From Poa pratensis (lineage: Eukaryota > Streptophyta > Magnoliopsida > Poales > Poaceae), in contig CAMZMU010000081.1 of NCBI GenBank assembly GCA_947311845.1, positions 322,320-386,319 on the forward strand: 64,000 nucleotides of DNA, given 5' to 3'. Shown piece by piece: positions 55,982 to 64,000 of this stretch. Position 1 is the stretch's first letter; each line of letters begins with the position of its first letter. Under the pieces are notes generated by a model. The model saw only the letters and a program-made list of their open reading frames with translations. It ran no database searches and was not told the DNA's origin. Position numbers and translations under genes: made by a program.

Positions 55982-56375
55982 CCACTCGAGGCAGTTCTCG
56001 AGGATGAGGAGGAGACCCAGAGGAGCCTCCCTACCAATCCGACGCTGACGCAGTAGAGCCTGAGGTTCCACCTCAATAGGCGAGTGACTTGAGTACTACC
56101 GTAGGATTATGTTGACCCCCTATCACTAGTCGAGTCTAGGTAGTGGTTCTTTTGGAAACCATGTATTATGTACATTAGGTGTAGGGCGATGTTGTAAGCG
56201 TGACGCTGTGAACTCCTTGATGTGATGTTTGTGTTATATGAATGTGTTAGTCTTGTTTGATCTGCGTAAAATATTTTCCATATCGTCCTTAATTAATCAA
56301 CCACTTTGCGGCTTCATCATTTTCCCCTTAGTCGAAACCTTTTTGCTTTGTCTCTTATACCCGGTGTACTTCAGG
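55982..56375 (+). other. Spacer between the extra ORF and gag of H
   Basis: About 390 bp of AT-rich DNA without a domain. TTTTCCATATCG and pyrimidine-rich tracts before TTCAGGATG at 56371-56378 could mark a splice acceptor just before the gag ATG. Confidence 0.4.
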
Positions 56376-59300
56376 ATGGTGGACACTCGTCGCACCAACA
56401 ACCCGGATGGACCACCGCCACCACCACCAAACCCGACCCCCCCCAACTTCTTGCACTCATTATGGAGGAATGCCAAAATGCCCGGGAGGAGCGCCAAGCT
56501 CATCTCGCTGCCCTGCAGCAGATCGCTGCCGCTCATGTCAACCACAACAACAACAACAACAACAACAATGATGGCAATGGCGATGGAAATCGGCGATCCA
56601 TCTTAAGCGACTTCCAGAAGACCAACCCACCTACCTATTCCAAGTGACTTCATCCACTGGAAGCCGATGATTGGCTCCGCACCATCGAGAACAACCTGGA
56701 AGTTGCCGCTGTGGGAGAAAATGAGAAGGTTCTGTATGCAACCCACTATCTTGCTTGACCTGCACGAGCTTGGTGGGAAGCTACCAAGGCTCTCCAGCAA
56801 GTTGGCTATGTTATCAACTGGGCTGAGTTCTAGGAGAAGTTCCGCAAGAAGCACATTCCAGGCAGCCTCATTGAGAGAAAGAAGGATGAATTCCGTAAGC
56901 TAGGCAGGGAAGTAAAGATGTGGTCGGATATCTTGATGAGTTTACCGACTTGTCTTGGTATGCTCCTGACGACACCGATACCGAGAAGAAGAAGATGGAG
57001 CGTTTTCTGAATGGACTTCATGATGAGTTGCAGTGTGCGTTGGTTATCCACGACTTCTTTGATTTGGAGTCACTTGTGGACAAGGCCATCCAGCTGGAGA
57101 CCAAGCGCAAGTCAATGTTTGAAGGTCGTAAGAGGAGGATGAATGCTCAGGAGGGTTCTAGCAATCAGAAGCCTCGTATCTTTCAGCCAGCATCCAAGCC
57201 TGCTTATCAACCACCGCAAGCACCACGCTCCAACTTTCCTAACCGCCCAAACAACTTCAACCGCCCCAATGGCAACAACTGTCCCGGAGGAAACTTCAAC
57301 AACTTCAACCGTGGCGCCAATGTTGTCTGCTTTGAATGCGGCACTAAGGGTCTCTACTCCAGAGAATGCCCCAATCCTAAGAGGAATGTTCAGCGCCCCA
57401 ATGCGCCGGCGCCGAACCCTGATCAGGGTCGTGCTAGAAATGGCAAGAATGCCGCACCCCGTGGAAATGTTGTTGTGGCCAAGGGCTGTCTACACCACAT
57501 CAATGCTGAGGAAGCCCAGGATGCACCAGATGTTGTGCTGGGTACGTTTCTTGTCAACTCAGTACCTGCAACTGTTCTGTTTGATTCTGGTGCTACCCAT
57601 TCCTTTGTTACCCAAGAGTTTGTTGCTAAGGGAGGTCTAATCGGGAGTCTCTTACCCAAACCTATGGTCATCCAAATCCCAGAATCCACCGTAGAGACCA
57701 AGCTGTTTTGCCCCGACGTTTCCCTTGAGATCAAAGGAGAAAAGTTTCCAGCTGACTTAATCATTCTAGGAACCCAAGGTATAGATGTTATTTTGGGTAT
57801 GAACTGGCTAGCCAAGTACCGTGGCCAAATAGACTGTGCAGAAGAGCTGTATCCATCACCACTGACAGAGATGTCGAAGTGGAATATGTTTCGGTCTTAA
57901 GACATTCCCAAGCTGGCTGCCATGAGGGCATAGCTCGACCCACTCCAGATGAGATCCGTGTTGTTCACCGGTTCCAAGATGTTTTCCCTGAAGAACTACC
58001 TGGTATGCCACCTGACCGGGACATTGAGTTCATGATTGAACTTATTCCGGGAACAGCCCCTATATCCCAAAGACCCTATCGGATGAATCCGGAAGAACTG
58101 GTTGAATTAAAGAAGCAGTTGGCTGATATGCTCAGCAAAGGCCTTGTTCGCCCAAGCGCTTCACCTTGGGGATCACCCATATTTTGTGGACAAAAGAGAC
58201 GGTACCACTCGCCTGTGTGTGGATTATCGCAAGCTCAATGATGTGACCATTAAAAACAAGTACCCTCTTCCCAAGATCGAGATCTGTTCGATCAGATGAA
58301 CGGAGCCCGAGTCTTTTCCAAGATCGATCTTCGGACAGGATATCATCAGTTGAAAATCCGAGAGTCAGACATTCCCAAGACCGCTTTCACCACCCGTTAC
58401 GGTTTGTTTGAATACACCGTGATGTCCTTTGGCCTGACCAATGCCCCAGCCTATTTCATGAATCTCATGAACAAGATTTTCATGGAGTACCTCGACAAGT
58501 TCATGGTAGTCTTTATCGACGATATCCTTATCTACTCCAAGACCAAAGAAGAGCATGCTCAACATCTGCGTCTAGTTTTGGAGACCCTCCGAGAGCACAA
58601 GCTATATGCCAAGCTTAGCAAGTGTGAGTTTTGGCTTAGCGAAGTGGCATTTCTCGGACATGTCGTATCTGCTGGAGGAATTTCTGTCGACCCAGAGAAG
58701 ATCCAAGCCATCGTTGACTGGAAAGCCCCCACTCATGTGACTGAAATCCGAAGCTTTCTCGGACTAGCGGTTACTACCGCAAGTTCGTTGAAGGATTCTC
58801 CAGCATAGCCAAACCCATGACCCAATGTTGAAGAAGGACAAGAAATTCGAGTGGACCCAGAAATGCGAAGATAGTTTTCAAGAACTAAAGAAGAGACTGA
58901 CCTCAACTCCAGTCTTGATCATGCTAGACGTCACCAAGAGTTTCGACGTGTATTGCGATGCATCACGCCTCGGACTTGGTTGCGTTCTATGCAAGAAGGC
59001 AAAGTTGTGTCGTACCTATCCCGACAGTTGCGACCGCATGAAGAAAATTACCCAACCCATGATCTGGAGTTAGCTGCTGTTGTTCTTGCTCTTAAGACGT
59101 GGCGTCCCTATCTTGTGGGACATCGCTGCGAGATCTATATGGATCACAAGAGCACGAAGTATATCTTCACCCAGAAGGAGTTGAACCTGAGGCAGAGGAG
59201 ATGGATGGAACTAATCAAGGACTATGATATTGGGATCCATTATCACCCAGGAAAGGCTAACGTAGTTACCGATGCCCTGAGTCGTAAGCCTTGTACCCTA

Positions 59301-59640
59301 AATGCCTTAATCCAAGCCGAACAACCAACCTTGTTCAAAGAGTTCGAAGATTTTGGACTAGAGCTTGTTAGCCATGGTTATCTAGCCAATCTAGAGTTAA
59401 CCCCAACCCTGATGGATCAAATCAAGGAAGCCCAAAAGGATCATGAAAGCATTGAAGGAATTAAGAGAAAGATTTCTCTCGGCAAAGCACCCGGTTTTAC
59501 CGAAGATGCTGAAGGAGTGTTGAGATTCAATGGTTGTATCTGTGTGCCTAATGTCAAGGAGCTTAAGGATTTAATCTTGACAGAAGCCCATGAGACCCCT
59601 TATTCAATCCACCCCGGCGGGACAAAAATGTACCAAGACC
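56376..59640 (+). pseudogene. gag-pol: Decayed gag-pol of element H
   Basis: gag starts MVDTRRTNN at 56376. It changes frame near 56440, has stops at 56645, 56757 and 56832 and another frame change near 56925. The zinc knuckle reads CFECGTKGLYSREC: the His of CX2CX4HX4C is Leu. Protease: VLFDSGATHSFV with the DSG triad, and [42 protein letters not shown], a frameshift near 58180, [13 protein letters not shown], catalytic FIDD in [22 protein letters not shown]. RNase H is split by a frameshift ([15 protein letters not shown] / [20 protein letters not shown]). The frame ends in the integrase zinc region ([22 protein letters not shown]). At least ten disabling changes are visible. Confidence 0.85.
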
Positions 59641-61487
59641 TTCGTGAGTGTCTTGGCGACGGCGATGTTGTTGATGATGGGAGTGCACACCAGAGGGATG
59701 GTGCCGACAGCCTTGGTCGACTTCGGGTGGTCCTTGGAATCAAAAGCAATGGTGTACTGCGACCACTTGAGGGGCTGGGATGCCTCAATCCCTGGAAGCG
59801 TGGCGTTGACCTCGCGAGAGAATCGCTTGAAGTGGTTGTTGGACTTGGGCGCCTGGGACCCGCCGAGGATGCATGCCACTGCCCCTGAGGGGCCTGGTAC
59901 CCCCGGGGTTCTCGTCGGGGAGATTGTCGTTCTGGCGGTGTTGTTCCCCCGAGCCCTCTGCTGGAAGTTGTGGCGCCCGCCTCCGCGGCCACCACGGCCT
60001 CCGCCGCGGCTTGGTTCTTCTCGCGCTCCTTGCTGAGCTGCTTGAGCTCCCAACAGTCTTCAGTCGTGTGGTTGTGCCTGTTGTGGTAGATGCAGAACGG
60101 GCGATTGTCCACTTTCTTCTCGTCAGCCGCCGGAGAAGCCTCGCGAGCTTGCTTAGCGTCAGGCTCTGCCGCGAGGATGGCGGTGGTCTTGCGCTTCTCG
60201 ATAGGCTTCTTCCTGCTCCTGGACCCTCAGGAGGGTCTTCCTCTATTTCCTTCTTGACAAAGAGGAGGCCCTCTTCAGCCTTGGCGCACTTGTCAGCTAG
60301 GTCGAAGAGCTTCACCACTGAGGTGAGCGTGTCGTGGATGCCAAGCTTCTCGAGCATCCGGCGGTTGGTGACGCCCTCCCTGAAGGCGGAGATGACGTGC
60401 GAGTCCGGGATGTTCGGAATCTTGTTGCGGACCTGGCTGAAGCGCTGGATGTATCTGCGGAGGGTCTCGTCAGGCTTCTGGCACACCGCGCGAAGGTCGT
60501 TGTAGGTGAGCGCGTGCTCATAGGTGCCCTTGAAGTTGACGACGAAGACCTTGCAGAGGTCTTCCCACGTGTCGATGGTGTTCTTGGGGAGGTTCATGAG
60601 CCACGAGAGCGCGGAGTCCTTGAGCGCCATGGAGAGCCAGTTGGCCATCACCTTGTCGTCGCCTCCTGTAGCCTGGATGGAGACGGTGTAGAGCTGCAGG
60701 AACTCTAGAGGGTTGGTCCTGCCGTCGTAGCGCGGGGGGAGGTCTGGCTTGAACTTCACGACCAGATGACACGGCGCAAGTTGCGGGTGAATGCGGTGCA
60801 GCCCGTGGCGTATGTCACAGCGCCGCCAGGGAGCGTGCCGCGGTTCCGGCGGCCTGCAGCTGCAATCTCCTGGACGACGCGGTTGTGGCGGTCCCTCTGG
60901 CGCTCGATCTCCACGCGCGCATCCGCTGGAGTTCGCTGCACAATCTGGCAGTCGTGTGGCGAGGATGCGTGCGACGCGGCGCGGTGGTTTCCCGCCGGAG
61001 CCGCGGCTGGAGGAGGTGGCGGAGGCGGAGGGGGAGGAGGAGCGCCGTGCGCTATGTTCCCTTCGCGTCCGGAGTGGCGCACCAGCGAGCGAGAAGGCGC
61101 TGGTGCTGCAGTAGGGGCGGCAGGAATGGCGGCGTTGATGAGCTCCTCGAGGCGCCCGAGCCAGTTGTCGTGGCCCGCCTGTGTGGGGCGGTAGCGCAGC
61201 AGCTCCTGCGCCATCAGTAGCGCAGTGGCTAGACTGGGCGCCGCTCGGCCCTGCGTGGAGGCGCTCTCGCGCCTGGATGGGTGCAGGGAGGAAGCTCCCT
61301 CGCCATCGTCGTCGTTGCCGCTGCCGTTGCCGCCGTCGTCCTCGGGGTGCTCGACACGCGGCTCGGCGTTGCGCTCTGAAGCGCGGTTGGTGCGTGGGCG
61401 ACCACGCGGGTTGTTGTTGGTGGCGGGCTCGGTGTTGGCTCTGCCAGACGTCCGTCGCACGAGACGCGTAGCTCGCGTGTCGGTCAT
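59640..61487 (-). pseudogene. gag: gag of Tat-like element E', frameshifted
   Basis: ATG 61487 starts MTDTRATRLVRRTSGRAN. The first 230 residues are disordered, with a poly-Pro run (PPPPPPPPPPPAAAPAG), and end NLRRVIWS. A one-base loss near 60762 shifts the frame. The gag capsid domain follows (PDLPPRYDGRTNPLEFLQLY, WLSMALKDSALSWLMNLP, WEDLCKVFVVNFKGTYEH, LRRYIQRFSQVRNKIP). A frameshift near 60200 leads to NRPFCIYHNRHNHTTEDCWE, a CX3HX3HX4-5C-like zinc segment. The reading then passes toward the protease ([11 protein letters not shown]), where the junction with H ends it. No protease active site remains. Confidence 0.82.
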
Positions 61488-61524
61488 GGCGCAGAGAGGT
61501 TGAAGAAGTTGAAGACGCGCCTCA

Positions 61525-61546
61525 GACCACTACCTGGCGCGCCAAA
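61525..61546 (-). other. Primer-binding site of E'
   Basis: Minus strand TTTGGCGCGCCAGGTAGTGG directly after the LTR end at 61547. It shares its core with the PBS of element X at 1811-1832. Confidence 0.8.
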
Positions 61547-62633
61547 TGTCGGAGACTAGTCCCACGAACTAGGGGTGTCTCTCAGAAGCCAGGAATCGAG
61601 TAAGGGGCTGAACACAACGTCAAACAAATCCTCAACAACCTCGGCGACGATGCTCATCGAGCTCAGTGAGGAACATCACGACAGAGAGGGAACACAGCCG
61701 CTACCCAGGTTCAGGCCCACCGCGAGGTGTAAAGACCATACGTCCTGCTAAGATGTATTGCACTGTTTGGAGAGGTTCACAGTACAAGGTGCTTGCCGAG
61801 GGCACAGTTATGGCTATCGTGGACTATGGTGGAACGAGCTCCGTCTTCTCCTTCAGACATAGCTGCTTGAGTGTGGAATGAGCTGTTGAATGCGGGATCC
61901 CCTCCTCGGTCGTACGCTGCCTCCTTATATACTGCCTTGGTCCTCCTCCCCCAAAACTACAGGCGGGAAGGGAAATCCACATGGTGGCAAAGGTGGAGCA
62001 CAGCGCACGGCGTCGGGGTTGTCCATGGACGCGGTCCATGGCAGAGAGCATGTCGTCTTGGCAGAAAAAGCCACCGTCCATCCAGGACGGTGGGCTGGCG
62101 CTGCAGAGTCTGATAGCGTGCCCCACGGTGACGTCGCGCTTGGAGCGTAGCGGCGGCCGGCCGCTTTATCACCAAAACGGCAATCCTTGGAGTCCACTTT
62201 GCTTGCCCCAGTTTTGTTGAGTGCTTTATACACGAGAATGGCAACTGCGACGTCGTCGTCATCGCACGCAGCGGGTGCAGAAGCTTGCTTCCACTTGAAG
62301 GAACCCCGCGAGGGCCTGGACCCTCGCCGAGGTTTGGTAGTACTTGACGCCTCGCGAGGGAGGCCTCGCGACGGTGGCGCGGAGATGCGCCAGGACCTGG
62401 TGGTTTTCTGGGCAGGAGAGGCCCTCCTGAGGCGGAACTCCCTCTCGAGGCCCCACTGGGCCGAGTGTCTGGTCCTTAGCAGAGCAGCTCAGCAAGGTGA
62501 AGAATCCCTCGCGAGGGAAAAGTCCCTCGCGAGGCTCGCCAGGCTGAACGCCTGGTTCTTAGCAGAATTTCCCGCGAAGCGTCGAGGGCTGTGGCAGGCC
62601 GGCCCATGGTACCCGGTTTCCACTGGGCCGACA
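61547..62633 (-). repeat. LTR shared by E' (as 5' LTR) and E'' (as 3' LTR)
   Basis: Begins TGTCGGAGACTAGTCCC and ends CACTGGGCCGACA on the plus strand, 1,087 bp, homologous to 44824-45870. A PBS adjoins the low-coordinate side; integrase and 3' non-coding DNA of the same family lie on the high-coordinate side. A minus-strand TATA box (CAGTATATAAGG) lies near 61930. Multiple CTCGCGAG palindromes lie at 62300-62545. Confidence 0.85.
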
Positions 62634-64000
62634 GCAGGCCCATGAGTTCAGAGCTCGGATCCTTTGGGTTTTGCGATGCTGCTGGGATGCTCCCGAGGCA
62701 CAGGCATCGTGCTCAGCTCTCGAGGAGGGTAAGCACCAAGGTCCTTGGTGAGGTGACGTGCAAGGGAGCATGCCCATGAGTTCAGACCTTGGATCCTTTG
62801 GGTTTGGCGATGCTGCTGGGATGCTCCGAGGCACAGGCACCGTGCTCAGCCCCCGCTCATGAGATACGCATGGGGATAAGTATGAGCGTGAATGATAGCA
62901 TAAATCAAATGCTTACCGCGGCAATATTACATAATGGCGCTAAGGCCCATAGGTTCATGCTGCGATGAAATTGTTCATTGCATTTGGCGTGGCCAAAATA
63001 AATTCCGCCATGTCTGAGCATGGGGTTCCACACGGTGTGGCTGAGGCTTCTCGCGGCCCGTGGCGACGCGCTGTAGAGAGAGGTCAGATGGTGTAGGCCC
63101 TCGGGGAGGGAAAAGCTTTGTCAAGCTGGGGATGTGATGGCGCATGCTTCTCTCTTGAGACAAAAAATGCCTGTCGCGGCTGATCACGGGTAGAATTTGC
63201 GCAGATGCTCGATGTTCCATGGGTTTTGGACTGGAATGCCGTCTTCCGTCTTGAGCCGTGCTGAGCCGGGCCTGGTGACGTGCACGGCCCTGAAGGGCCC
63301 CTCCCACATGGGCGAGACCTTGTGGAGGCCTTCCCTGGAGAGCATCCTTCTTAGGACGAGGTCGCCTGTCTCGAGGGTGCGCGGGCGTATGTGGCGGCTG
63401 TGGTAGCGGCGGAGGTCTTGCTGGTACCTTGCCGCTCGGAGGGCGGCGTTGCAGCGGAGCCCCTCGAGCAACAGTAGGTCGTTGTTGCGGATGCCATCCT
63501 GATTGGCTTCGTTGAAGGCGAGGACTCGTGGGAACCCGTAATTGATCTCGTTGGGGAGGACCGCTTCAGCTCCGTAGACGAGGGAGAACGGCGTTTCACC
63601 AGTGGGCTTCGTTGCTGTTGTGCGAATGGACCAGAGCACGGATGGGAGCTCATCAATCCAGTTCTTGCCGCTGGCCTTGAGGCGATTGAAGCTTCTTGTC
63701 TTGAGGCCCTTGAGCACTTCAGCGTTTGCTCGCTCGGCTTGCCCGTTGCTTCGTGGGTGAGCCACCGAGGCGTAGCAGATTTGGGTGCCGAGGCTGCCGC
63801 AGTAGGACTTGAAGAGGTCGCTGGTGAATTGTGAGCCGTTGTCGGTGATGATGTGATTTGGTACGACGAAGCGGCAGACCAGGCTCCTGATGAACTTCAC
63901 CGCGGACCTCACCGGGATGGTACGCACTGGTTCAACCTCCGCCCATTTGGTGAACTTGTCGATGGCGATGTAGAGGTAGCGGTAGCCCCGAGCACTCGTG
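62634..64000 (-). mobile_element. Element E'': Tat-like Gypsy element, 3' part
   Basis: Integrase at the window edge, then about 550 bp of 3' non-coding DNA, then the shared LTR. 62638-62860 holds two copies of an ~85-bp block (CCCATGAGTTCAGA...GGATCCTTTGGGTTT...GTGCTCAGC) about 134 bp apart. The stretch 62861-63183 has no supported gene. The GGGGGCTAC-type PPT seen beside the LTR of E is not present directly at 62634. Confidence 0.75.
63184..64000 (-). CDS. int: Integrase of Tat-like element E'', partial
   Basis: Open from the window edge to a TGA at 63184-63186. The integrase joins retrotransposon cDNA to host DNA. Visible: AIDKFTKWAEVEPV with the first catalytic Asp, then HIITDNGSQFTSDLF with the second Asp and AHPRSNGQAERANAEVLKGL with the catalytic Glu, so the DDE triad is complete. 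RTTATKPTGETPFSLVYGAEAVLPNEI is typical of Tat/Athila-type integrases. The C-terminal part (LVLRRMLSREGLHKVSPMWEGPFRAVHV...EHLRKFYP) matches the family end. There is no chromodomain, as expected for this lineage. No stop or frameshift is visible in about 270 codons, making it the best preserved pol segment in the window. Confidence 0.88.
   Translation of the reverse strand, partial: TSARGYRYLYIAIDKFTKWAEVEPVRTIPVRSAVKFIRSLVCRFVVPNHIITDNGSQFTSDLFKSYCGSLGTQICYASVAHPRSNGQAERANAEVLKGLKTRSFNRLKASGKNWIDELPSVLWSIRTTATKPTGETPFSLVYGAEAVLPNEINYGFPRVLAFNEANQDGIRNNDLLLLEGLRCNAALRAARYQQDLRRYHSRHIRPRTLETGDLVLRRMLSREGLHKVSPMWEGPFRAVHVTRPGSARLKTEDGIPVQNPWNIEHLRKFYP

Larger units (their letters stand above)
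49049..59640 (+). mobile_element. Element H: Tekay-like Gypsy retrotransposon, 5' part
   Basis: 5' LTR 49049-54916 (with element G inside), PBS at 54921, an extra 5' ORF, then decayed gag-pol ending abruptly in the integrase zinc region at about 59640. It is inserted in the antisense gene of E. RT and protease sequences fit the Tekay/Del type of chromovirus. The rest of IN, the chromodomain and the 3' LTR are missing because of the fusion to E'. Confidence 0.8.
59632..61546 (-). mobile_element. Element E': 5' part of a Tat-like Gypsy element
   Basis: Minus-strand PBS (61525-61546) directly after the LTR, gag from 61487, then the first residues of the protease region at about 59640, where the sequence is fused to H. 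It belongs to the same family as E, judging from LTR similarity. Confidence 0.75.

Noticed and set aside
61547..62633. Pairing of this LTR with 44824-45870 as the two LTRs of a single insertion
   Set aside because: Outer flanks differ (GCAGG versus TTTTA), and this LTR has internal element DNA on both sides.

Overview
This window reads as intergenic DNA from a large grass genome. The element types (Athila-like, Tat-like, Tekay-like and CRM-like Ty3/Gypsy retrotransposons plus several kilobase-scale CACTA transposons) point to Pooideae and probably Triticeae; the organism is inferred from element families, not from a host gene. I found no intact host gene. Almost every base can be assigned to nested transposable elements, and most element ends can be placed to the base from TG...CA long terminal repeats (LTRs), polypurine tracts (PPT), primer-binding sites (PBS) and target-site duplications (TSD).

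Layout. Positions 1-2000 hold the 5' end of a plus-strand Gypsy element (X). X is cut at 2000 by minus-strand element A (3' LTR 2001-2980, internal DNA to 18955). A is cut at 18955 by minus-strand element B (3' LTR starting at 18956, pol remnant to 29368). B is cut at 29368 by minus-strand element C (3' LTR 29369-30268, remaining gag/protease at 44275-44823). C is cut at 44823 by Tat-like minus-strand element E (3' LTR 44824-45870, antisense extra gene 46171-49048). E is cut at 49048 by plus-strand Tekay-like element H (5' LTR 49049-54916, pol to about 59640), whose LTR holds a fragment of Athila-like element G (about 51540-54650). At about 59640 H is fused to a second Tat-like gag region (E', minus) whose LTR (61547-62633) is also the 3' LTR of a third Tat-like copy (E'', integrase to the window edge). 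For A, B, C and E only the 3' ends are visible; their 5' ends would lie beyond 64000.

Three CACTA transposons sit in this stack, each with an exact 3-bp TSD. CACTA-1 (3788-16391, TSD ATT) lies in the ORF of A, carries an AP2-domain gene, and is itself interrupted by a complete young Athila-like element F (4236-13080, TSD ATATG). CACTA-2 (19083-26541, TSD ACG) lies in the LTR of B, carries a gene fragment resembling the 3-hydroxyacyl-CoA dehydratase PAS2, and holds a 660-bp tandem array. CACTA-3 (30658-44271, TSD AAA) lies in the pol frame of C and carries both standard CACTA genes (TNP2-like transposase and a Transposase_24/TNPA-like protein), both frameshifted.

How the parts relate. A, B and C share LTR-end and PPT architecture, and their pol C-terminus reads into the LTR. 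B is the only one with reverse transcriptase (RT), RNase H and integrase (IN) remnants; C has lost them by internal deletion; in A the whole coding region is replaced by a Cys/His/Met-rich ORF I cannot assign. The most interesting observations are that orphan ORF, the AP2 and PAS2-like captures, a conserved GC-rich stem-loop in Athila-like LTRs that recurs before the env-like ORF of F, tRNA-like units with Pol III terminators inside CACTA elements, and the antisense Tat gene with its own TATA box and intron.
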